In this document: positions 8,235 to 14,875 of the stretch, piece after piece
Position numbering within the stretch: the stretch's first letter is position 1
How the letters are laid out: every line of letters begins with the position of its first letter
From: Bacteroidaceae bacterium
GTDB lineage: Bacteria; Bacteroidota; Bacteroidia; Bacteroidales; Bacteroidaceae
Length of the DNA: 64,000 nt
Reading direction: 5' to 3'
NCBI GenBank assembly: GCA_017560945.1
Contig: JAFZDY010000057.1
Coordinates: forward strand, 1-64,000
Position numbers and translations under genes: made by a program
Notes under the pieces: model-generated
What the model saw: the letters and a program-made list of their open reading frames with translations, nothing else
What the model was told of the DNA's origin: nothing
The model's database searches: none

Positions 8235-9327
8235 AATATCCCACATCAACAAGACTTTCGGCAACCGACAGGTATTAAAGGACGTATCGTTGAAGATAGC
8301 CCCTCGCGAAGCCGTGTGCGTGATTGGCGCAATGGGATGCGGAAAGAGCACCCTCATACGATGCATTGCAGGATTGGAAACACTGGATTCGGGTAAGATA
8401 TTGCTGGATGGTGAGCCTCGTAAACCCATAGAAAAACATGGCGGACAACAGAAGGTGGGTATGGTTTTCCAATCCTACAACCTGTTTCCCCACTTGACGG
8501 TGTTGCACAACTTGACGTTGGCTCCCCGCCACGTGTTGCACATGTCGCAAAAGGAGGCAGAGGCAGAGGCAAGACACCAGTTGGAGTTGGTAGGACTTGC
8601 CGAGAAGATACACATGTTTCCCCACGAATTATCCTCGGGACAACGCCAACGTGTAGCCATGGCACGATGCTTAGTGATGAAGCCACAGGTGCTATTGTTG
8701 GACGAAATCACATCAGCATCCGACCCCTTGGCCACCAGTGAGGTGAAGGAGGTATTGCGCAAATTGAAACAAGAAGTAGCCTTGGTGGTGGTCACTCACG
8801 ACATGGCCTTGGCATCGGACATTGCCGACCGAGTAGTATTCATGTCCAACGGCTCCATTGTCGAGGTGGGCACGTCGGACGAGATATTCAACCATCCTCA
8901 AAAGGATGCTACCCGAATGTTCGTGAAACACATTTTCAGCTTCCACTTCGCCGTACACTCGCGCCACTACGACTTGTATGAATTACACGCCGGTATGGCA
9001 CACTTCTGCGACCACTACAACTTGTCCAACGAGCAAAAATTCAAGGTACAACTGCTGAGCGAAGAGGTGCTACAAGTAGTGCCTTTGGACAAGGGCACCA
9101 TCGACCTCAATCTGCGATATTCAAGGAAGGACCGAAGCCTCTCATTGGAGATACTTATGCCAACAGGCCTCATCTCAGTATTGCATAACAAGGATTTCAT
9201 GCCCGACGAGTTAAGCATGACCATCATCGAAGGATTGTGCGACCACATGAGCGAAACAGTGGAGGAACACCCTGAAGGGCCACGTGTAAAAATCACCTTC
9301 GGCTTGAAGGACAACACTGCTGAGTAA
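8227..9327 (+). CDS. amino acid ABC transporter ATPase with a C-terminal GHKL-like extension
   Basis: Residues 1-235 are a polar amino acid-type ABC ATPase: Walker A GAMGCGKST (34-42), signature LSSGQ (about 134-138), Walker B VLLLDE (about 155-160), and the switch His in VVVTHD. DEITSASDP replaces the common DEPTSALDP. The 366-residue length exceeds the usual 240-250. The extra 120 residues resemble, weakly, anti-sigma/RsbW-type GHKL ATPase-like domains: a helix SNEQKFKVQLLSEEVLQVV, a strand pair, then GLISVLHN and ELSMTIIEGLCDHMSETV and a closing strand VKITFGL. That domain call is from pattern only. It overlaps the permease gene by 8 bases, so translation is likely coupled. Confidence 0.88.
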   Translation: MIEISHINKTFGNRQVLKDVSLKIAPREAVCVIGAMGCGKSTLIRCIAGLETLDSGKILLDGEPRKPIEKHGGQQKVGMVFQSYNLFPHLTVLHNLTLAPRHVLHMSQKEAEAEARHQLELVGLAEKIHMFPHELSSGQRQRVAMARCLVMKPQVLLLDEITSASDPLATSEVKEVLRKLKQEVALVVVTHDMALASDIADRVVFMSNGSIVEVGTSDEIFNHPQKDATRMFVKHIFSFHFAVHSRHYDLYELHAGMAHFCDHYNLSNEQKFKVQLLSEEVLQVVPLDKGTIDLNLRYSRKDRSLSLEILMPTGLISVLHNKDFMPDELSMTIIEGLCDHMSETVEEHPEGPRVKITFGLKDNTAE

Positions 9328-9419
9328 GAAAGATATTATCTTCGACTTGAAGAGCAACTACACAGAGCAAGAAAGAAAGCCACTTTTGGTCTAAAAAACA
9401 ACACTGCTGAGCAAGAAAG
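9292..9419 (+). repeat. three tandem imperfect copies of the ABC ATPase gene 3' end
   Basis: Units start at about 9292, 9335 and 9379 (period 43-44 bases). Each ends in a version of TGAG(T/C)AAGAAAG: CTGAGTAAGAAAG, CAGAGCAAGAAAG and CTGAGCAAGAAAG. The first unit holds the last codons and the TAA stop; the stop corresponds to CAA in the other two. A short hairpin GGGAGT-CAC-ACTCCC and a run of ten C (9433-9442) follow, just before the convergent mscS gene. Confidence 0.7.
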
Positions 9420-9451
9420 CGGGAGTCACACTCCCCCCCCCCTCTACACTT

Positions 9452-10606
9452 TTACACTATTCCCCAAGGAAAATTGCGTATGATTTCCGCCTTGTGACCA
9501 CCCTCGAGAAGACCATTGATAACATTGTCGCGCGACGAAGAGTTTTGAAACGCATGAAGTTCGAAGACAGGAAGCACTGATATCAAGTGCTCGACAATGC
9601 CCGCTTGAATAGATTCATACTCAGGCCACACTTTGTTGCGACTGAAGAAATAGAGTTGCAAGGGCAATCCACTGTCTGTGAGCGGAAGAGTGCGCACCAT
9701 CAACAATAGATCGGTATTGACAAGCGGATGTCTGCGCAGATAGATGGCCATATAAGCACGCAACAGTCCTACATTGGTCTCTATCGAACCATCCACAAGA
9801 CCCTCGGAGTTGTGAGTATCCTCCCTCACCCCTCGCATGGCTTGCTGTTGCTTACCACAAATGAATATTGCCAAGTCGGCATCGAATCCCTTCATCTTCT
9901 CCAAAAATGCAGGCGTGCAAGGCTTGATGTAGTCGTACATCAGTGTTACCCCACGCGTCACACGTCGCCCACCTGAGCGGCTCATCCCTCGCCAATTGAC
10001 AAACGAGCCAGTGATGAGTGTATAGGGAGGCACAGTGACGATGGTATTGTCCCAATTGCGCACCTTTACAGTGGTGAGCGAGACATCCAACACCACGCCA
10101 TTCACCCCATTGGCAGGCATCTCTATCCAGTCGCCCAGGTGTATCATATCGTTTTCGGCCAACAATACACCAGCGACAAACCCTAAGATTGAATCCTTGA
10201 ACACCAACATCAACACGGCGGCAAAGGCGCCTAAGCCTGTGATAAGTGTCAAGGGTGACTTCCCTATCAAGATGGATACGACCACAATAGCCCCAAGGAA
10301 GGCTACCAACACTTGAATGATTTGCACTAACCCCTTGAGCGGACGATCGTGCATACGGCTCTTGGCCAACCACATGGCACCCAACGAATGAAGCACCCCA
10401 TTGACCACCATCACCACCGCCACCACAAACCATATCCACACCGCGTGTTGCAATACAGTGTACCACTTATGGCCGTGCTCAAAGACAAAGGGCAACACCT
10501 CCGCCACCACCAATGGTGTAGCCACCATCAGCACTCGTCGCAGCAACCCTTGCCTTAGAGTTACCCACGTGTGGCGGACATCTTTCAGGTTGTCATCCAT
10601 CGCCAT
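9452..10606 (-). CDS. mechanosensitive ion channel, MscS family (YbdG/YnaI-like)
   Basis: The 384-residue protein has several N-terminal membrane helices (roughly 25-45, 50-72, 90-112, 118-145) and the MscS pore and beta-domain region (GLGAFAAVLMLVFKDSILGFVAGVLLAENDMIHLGDWIEM ... VSLTTVKVRNWDNTIVTVPPYTLITGSFVNW). The phrase DVSLTTVKVRNWDN and the R-rich loop after it suit the YbdG subfamily. It should open under membrane tension and release solutes in osmotic down-shock. Its ATG follows directly on the TAG of a 42-residue membrane ORF, suggesting translational coupling. Convergent with the ABC operon. Confidence 0.93.
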   Translation of the reverse strand: MAMDDNLKDVRHTWVTLRQGLLRRVLMVATPLVVAEVLPFVFEHGHKWYTVLQHAVWIWFVVAVVMVVNGVLHSLGAMWLAKSRMHDRPLKGLVQIIQVLVAFLGAIVVVSILIGKSPLTLITGLGAFAAVLMLVFKDSILGFVAGVLLAENDMIHLGDWIEMPANGVNGVVLDVSLTTVKVRNWDNTIVTVPPYTLITGSFVNWRGMSRSGGRRVTRGVTLMYDYIKPCTPAFLEKMKGFDADLAIFICGKQQQAMRGVREDTHNSEGLVDGSIETNVGLLRAYMAIYLRRHPLVNTDLLLMVRTLPLTDSGLPLQLYFFSRNKVWPEYESIQAGIVEHLISVLPVFELHAFQNSSSRDNVINGLLEGGHKAEIIRNFPWGIV

Positions 10607-10735
10607 CTACACCGTCTTTCCCAATAATACCACCACCCCTATCAGCAATAGACAGAGGAGTACCAACACCCATTTTGCCTCGAAGGCTGCATGTCGCGAA
10701 CGAGCCAATCTGTCTTCCAACTTATTCAGATTCAT
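10607..10735 (-). CDS. small single-helix membrane protein coupled to the MscS gene
   Basis: A 42-codon frame starts with ATG at 10735 and its TAG (10609-10607) is immediately followed by the mscS ATG. The product has a charged N-terminal helix (MNLNKLEDRLARSRHAAFEAK) and one hydrophobic segment (WVLVLLCLLLIGVVVLL), then GKTV. Stop-start contact and the classical membrane-peptide composition argue for a real gene. It could be a channel subunit or a leader peptide that feeds ribosomes into mscS; I do not recognise a family. Confidence 0.6.
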   Translation of the reverse strand: MNLNKLEDRLARSRHAAFEAKWVLVLLCLLLIGVVVLLGKTV

Positions 10736-10821
10736 AGTCAACACCCTTTTTCCCAAAGGAACAAACCCACAAGAAAATGGTTCGAAATATCTTCATTAAA
10801 AATAAAGAACAAACAAAATCC

Positions 10822-10850
10822 TTGTTTTTAGAAAAATATAACTACCTTTG
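10822..10850 (+). promoter_or_regulatory. promoter of the EF-hand membrane protein gene
   Basis: TTG (10822-10824, within CTTGTTTTT) and TACCTTTG (10843-10850) are 18 bases apart; the ATG follows 36 bases later. Confidence 0.65.
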
Positions 10851-10886
10851 TCGTCACAATTGTAAAATACCAAAAAACTTTTCAAT

Positions 10887-13151
10887 ATGGCAATCTTAAA
10901 AGACGAAAAGACGTATAAGTGGGAATATGAATACATAGGAGGTTCCTCACGCGTAAAAATCACAAAAGGAGAAGACATTGCTCACCTACATGAATTGGAT
11001 CCCAAAATGTGGACAGTACTTTCATGCCCTGTCACAGGACTTGAAATTGATGAAAAAAGCCTGAAATACATGGATGGAGACGGCGATGGGAAATTGCGCA
11101 TCAACGACGTAGTTGCTTGCTCACAATGGATTACCAGTGTATTGAAAGACAGTGACTTGTTGTTACAAGGAAAAGACGAGATTGACCTTGACCAAATCAA
11201 TACAGAAAACGAAACAGGTAAGAAGCTCTATAATTCGGCCAAACAGATACTGAAAAACCTCGGCAAAGAGGGAAATCGAATCTCTATTGCAGACACTGCA
11301 GACATCACTGCCATCTTTGCAAAGACTCGTTTCAATGGTGACGGCATCATCACCGACACCTCATCCGAAAACGAGCAGGACAAGGCCGCCATCACCGCAG
11401 CCGTAACTCACGTAGGTAGCGCAATGGACAGAAGTGGCGCACAAGGTGTGGGAGCTGAACAAATAGAGGCCTTCTACAAGAACTTGGCCGACTACGTAGC
11501 ATGGAAGGAAAGTGCCGTAGAAGCACCCTTCGGAGACAAGACAGACAAGGTTATCGAGGCTTACAATACATTGAATGCAAAGGTGAAGGATTTCTTCATG
11601 CGTTCAGAACTTGCCGCCTTCTCACCCGAAAGTACAAACTCGTTGGGCATTCAGACATCAAGAATCGAAGCCATCAGCGCCGAAAATCTCTCAGGTAAGA
11701 CAGAAGAAATTGCCTCGTACCCTCTTGCACACATTACAGGTAAGGCAGAAATTGACCTTACTGCCCCCATCAACCCTGCATGGGTGAGCGCGTTCAACCT
11801 CATCAAGGAGTGCGCTCTTGAAAATGGGAAAATCACATTGACACCAGCAGATTGGAGTGCAATTGGTGAGAAATTTGCCGCCTACGTAGCATGGAAAAAT
11901 GCCAAGGCTGGCGCATGCGTCGAACCTCTGGGTATGGAAGCCATCAAGGAGTTCCTTGCACAAGACAGAAAAGCCGAACTTTTGAAACTTGCCGCTGAGG
12001 ACTTGGCACTCAAAGAGGAGGCCGAGAACATTGAAAATGTGGACAAGTTCCTCCACATCTTCCGCGATTTCTACAAGTTGTTGAAGAACTTCGTAACCTT
12101 GCACGACTTCTACGATAGAAGCATAAGAGCCATCTTCCAATCTGGTACACTCATCATCGACCAAAGAGAGTGTAACTTCTGTATGAAGGTAGTTGACATG
12201 GCCAAGCACAATGCTGCCGTAGCCTCTTGTGGCATGTACCTGTTATATTGCGATTGTACGACCAAGTCTCAGCCAGGTAAGATAACAATTGTAGCCGCAG
12301 TTACTGTAGGAGATATCGGAGAATTCAGCGTAGGAAAGAATGGAATCTACTACGACAACGAGGGCAGAGAATGGGATGCTGTCATCACCAAGATTGTAGA
12401 AAACCCCATCAGCATCTCACAAGCATTTTGGTCCCCCTACAAAAGAATGTCTACAGCCATCGAAAACCTCATCAACAAGAGCGCAGCCGACAAGGATGCC
12501 AAGATGATGGCCAAGGCTACAGAAAACATCAATGCACTGCCAACTACTGCAGAAAATGCCAAAGTTGCTAACGCCGATGCGAAAACCGCTGCTGCCCCAC
12601 CGTTCGACATCGCCAAGTTTGCTGGTATCTTTGCCGCAATAGGTATGGCCGTCGGCATGATTGCCACCGCATTGTCCGAAATCTTCACCAAACTGTTTGA
12701 CTTATCTTGGTGGAAGATTATCTTGGTGGTAATAAGCGTCATGCTCTTCATCTCAGGACCTGCCATGGTGATGGCTTGGATGAAGTTGCGCCGTAGAAAC
12801 ATCGCTCCTCTGCTGAATGCCAACGGATGGGCAGTAAATGCCACCTCCAAGATCAGCATCCCATTTGGTGAGACACTGACCGAAATGGCCAAGTATCCTA
12901 AACTTAATTTGAAGGATCCGTACGCCAGGAAGGGACTTCCCACATGGAAGAAATGGATGTATTCCATCATGATGTTAATCATTGCACTCACCACCCTTTG
13001 GCTGACCAACTGCTTCTCTTGGGCAAACCTCCCTTCACCCCTTTTCAATAACACTGAAAATATCGAGGTGGTAGAGACACAAGAAAGTACTGAAGAGGCT
13101 GTTTCTCAAACAGAAGCAACCGACTCTGTCGCTGACGAAGCCGCTCAATAA
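10887..13151 (+). CDS. EF-hand-containing membrane protein of unknown function
   Basis: The 754-residue protein has no signal peptide. Residues 63-74 (DGDGDGKLRIND) form a textbook calcium-binding EF-hand loop; a degenerate second loop lies near 148-159 (FNGDGIITD). The central region is helical, with a Cys cluster (CNFCMKVVDMAKHNAAVASCGMYLLYCDC) that could bind metal. Near 575-700 there are three hydrophobic segments (FAGIFAAIGMAVGMIATAL, IILVVISVMLFISGPAMVM, WMYSIMMLIIALTTLWL), and the tail is acidic and Thr/Glu-rich. I know similar proteins only as conserved hypotheticals in Bacteroidales. A calcium-responsive cytoplasmic domain tethered to the inner membrane is a reasonable inference, no more. 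It has its own promoter and is monocistronic. Confidence 0.8.
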   Translation: MAILKDEKTYKWEYEYIGGSSRVKITKGEDIAHLHELDPKMWTVLSCPVTGLEIDEKSLKYMDGDGDGKLRINDVVACSQWITSVLKDSDLLLQGKDEIDLDQINTENETGKKLYNSAKQILKNLGKEGNRISIADTADITAIFAKTRFNGDGIITDTSSENEQDKAAITAAVTHVGSAMDRSGAQGVGAEQIEAFYKNLADYVAWKESAVEAPFGDKTDKVIEAYNTLNAKVKDFFMRSELAAFSPESTNSLGIQTSRIEAISAENLSGKTEEIASYPLAHITGKAEIDLTAPINPAWVSAFNLIKECALENGKITLTPADWSAIGEKFAAYVAWKNAKAGACVEPLGMEAIKEFLAQDRKAELLKLAAEDLALKEEAENIENVDKFLHIFRDFYKLLKNFVTLHDFYDRSIRAIFQSGTLIIDQRECNFCMKVVDMAKHNAAVASCGMYLLYCDCTTKSQPGKITIVAAVTVGDIGEFSVGKNGIYYDNEGREWDAVITKIVENPISISQAFWSPYKRMSTAIENLINKSAADKDAKMMAKATENINALPTTAENAKVANADAKTAAAPPFDIAKFAGIFAAIGMAVGMIATALSEIFTKLFDLSWWKIILVVISVMLFISGPAMVMAWMKLRRRNIAPLLNANGWAVNATSKISIPFGETLTEMAKYPKLNLKDPYARKGLPTWKKWMYSIMMLIIALTTLWLTNCFSWANLPSPLFNNTENIEVVETQESTEEAVSQTEATDSVADEAAQ

Positions 13152-13182
13152 GCCTCCCCTGGCAGAGGATTGTTCACCTACA

Positions 13183-13276
13183 TTAGGCACGGACATCACG
13201 GATTATACGTTTTTCTATTACAATTATCTCCCAAAGAGCATAATTTATTTACGTAATCCGTGTCATCCGTGCCTAA
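13183..13276 (+). repeat. GGCACGGATTACACGG palindrome, copy 1
   Basis: The left arm TTAGGCACGGACATCACGG (13183) and right arm CCGTGTCATCCGTGCCTAA (ending 13276) are inverted copies with small mismatches around a 50-base A/T-rich centre. It lies between the EF-hand gene and serS. The right arm overlaps the place where a -33 box for serS would be. Confidence 0.8.
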
Positions 13277-13283
13277 ATTTTAT

Positions 13284-13291
13284 TACCTTTG
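13284..13291 (+). promoter_or_regulatory. -7 box of serS
   Basis: TACCTTTG, 36 bases upstream of the serS ATG. No TTTG -33 box is visible; that position is occupied by the palindrome arm. Confidence 0.6.
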
Positions 13292-13327
13292 CACACAAAT
13301 TCAGAAAATAATAAAAAAGAAATAGAT

Positions 13328-14602
13328 ATGCTTACAATCAAAGTTATCAGCGAACAAACCGAACAGGTTATCAAAGGATTGGAGAAGAAACACTTCAATG
13401 GTGCTCGCGAAGCCATTGAAAAGGTGTTGGAGTTGGACAAGAAACGCCGTGCAGCGCAGACACAACTCGACGCTAACCTCTCTGAAGCAAAGAAATTGGC
13501 CGCCGCCATCGGAGGCTTGATGAAGGAAGGAAAGAAAGACGAAGCCGAAGCTGTAAAAGCACAAGTGGCCGAGTTGAAGGAGACAAACAAGGATTTGCAA
13601 GAGGCGATGGACAGTGCTGCCATAGACCTGCAAAACGTACTCTACACCATCCCTAACCTTCCCTATGACGAAGTACCCGAAGGAAAAACAGCCGAAGAAA
13701 ACGTTGTAGTTAAGACTGGCGGTATGGAGACTCCCCTTCCCAAGGATGCACTTCCCCACTGGGAGTTGGCGAAGAAGTACGACCTCATCGACTTCGACCT
13801 GGGTGTAAAGATTACTGGTGCAGGTTTTCCCGTGTACAAGGGTAAGGGCGCACAGTTGCAACGCGCCCTCATCAACTTCTTCCTCGACGAGGCACGCAAG
13901 AGCGGTTACACCGAAATCATGCCTCCTACCGTAGTGAACGAAGCCAGCGGATACGGCACTGGACAATTGCCTGACAAAGAAGGACAGATGTATCACTGCC
14001 AATTGGACAACCTCTACCTTATCCCCACTGCTGAGGTGCCCGTAACAAACATCTATCGCGACGTCATCCTCGATGAGAAACAACTCCCCATCAAGAATTG
14101 CGCCTACACTCAGTGCTTCCGTCGCGAAGCTGGTTCGTATGGTAAGGACGTTCGTGGATTGAACCGTCTGCACGAGTTCTCAAAGGTTGAAATCGTACGC
14201 ATCGACACTCCCGAGCACAGCAAGGAGAGCCACAAGGAGATGTTGGCTCACGTGGAAGGATTGCTCCAGAAATTGGAACTCCCCTACCGCATTCTTCACC
14301 TTTGCGGAGGTGACATGAGTTTCACAGCTGCTACCTGCTTCGACTTCGAGGTATATAGCGAGGCTCAACAACGTTGGTTGGAAGTAAGTTCAGTGAGCAA
14401 CTTCGACAACTACCAGGCTAACCGCTTGAAGTGCCGCTACCGCACTGCAGAGAAGAAGACCGAACTTTGCCACACACTGAACGGCTCAGCATTGGCTCTT
14501 CCCCGCATTGTAGCTGCCCTTTTGGAAAACAATCAGACTCCCGAAGGTATCCGCATCCCCAAGGCTTTGGTGCCCTATTGCGGATTCGAGGTGATAGACT
14601 AA
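13328..14602 (+). CDS. serS: seryl-tRNA synthetase
   Basis: From the ATG at 13328 the protein has 424 residues, the normal length. The N-terminal coiled-coil arm (about 25-110, ending in KETNKDLQEAMDSA) is followed by the class II catalytic core: motif 2 TQCFRREAGSYGKDVRGLNRLHEFSKVE and motif 3 ALPRIVAALLENNQ. The TAEVP serine-binding motif is present. The enzyme charges tRNA-Ser and tRNA-Sec with serine. The frame stays open back to a TTG at 13289, but that TTG is part of the -7 box, so the ATG is preferred. Confidence 0.98.
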   Translation: MLTIKVISEQTEQVIKGLEKKHFNGAREAIEKVLELDKKRRAAQTQLDANLSEAKKLAAAIGGLMKEGKKDEAEAVKAQVAELKETNKDLQEAMDSAAIDLQNVLYTIPNLPYDEVPEGKTAEENVVVKTGGMETPLPKDALPHWELAKKYDLIDFDLGVKITGAGFPVYKGKGAQLQRALINFFLDEARKSGYTEIMPPTVVNEASGYGTGQLPDKEGQMYHCQLDNLYLIPTAEVPVTNIYRDVILDEKQLPIKNCAYTQCFRREAGSYGKDVRGLNRLHEFSKVEIVRIDTPEHSKESHKEMLAHVEGLLQKLELPYRILHLCGGDMSFTAATCFDFEVYSEAQQRWLEVSSVSNFDNYQANRLKCRYRTAEKKTELCHTLNGSALALPRIVAALLENNQTPEGIRIPKALVPYCGFEVID

Positions 14603-14608
14603 AACACA

Positions 14609-14760
14609 TTAGGCACGAACGAGAAAGATTTGGATTCAATATTCAAAGTTCAAAATTTAAAGTTTAAGAATTAAAGTTCAAGGATCAAAGGTAAAAAGTA
14701 CTATACTTAACATTGAGCCTTGAACTTTAAACTTTGAATAAATCTGCATAATCTGTGCCC
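14609..14760 (+). repeat. degenerate palindrome copy with a second palindrome nested inside
   Basis: Outer arms TTAGGCAC (14609-14616) and a diverged CATAATCTGTGCCC (ends about 14760) match the GGCACGGATTACACGG family only partly. Inside, TTAAAGTTCAAGG (14671-14683) pairs perfectly with CCTTGAACTTTAA (14718-14730), flanked by further TTCAAAGTT/ACTTTGAAT repeats. The same inner motif recurs at 41814-41850, also next to a copy of the outer family. Confidence 0.65.
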
Positions 14761-14810
14761 AATTTATATAAGTTTTTCGTTTCTTCCTTTTATCTTTCAA
14801 AAATAAGCAT

Positions 14811-14818
14811 TAAATTTG
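14811..14818 (+). promoter_or_regulatory. -7 box of the nfn fusion gene
   Basis: TAAATTTG, 57 bases before the ATG at 14876. A -33 box is not evident. Confidence 0.45.
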
Positions 14819-14875
14819 CACCTGACTTTCAATTTGAAAGTAAAAGAAGGAATATTAGAACAAAATTATACAACA

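Noticed and set aside
13289-13327. TTG-initiated N-terminal extensions of serS (also of nfn at 14816, dnaX at 27104 and the phosphodiesterase at 37196)
   Set aside because: In each case the TTG is part of the TAnnTTTG promoter box, so it lies at or before the transcription start, and family members begin at the later ATG.
13301-14173. A 290-codon minus-strand frame opposite serS
   Set aside because: Antisense shadow; serS has all class II motifs.
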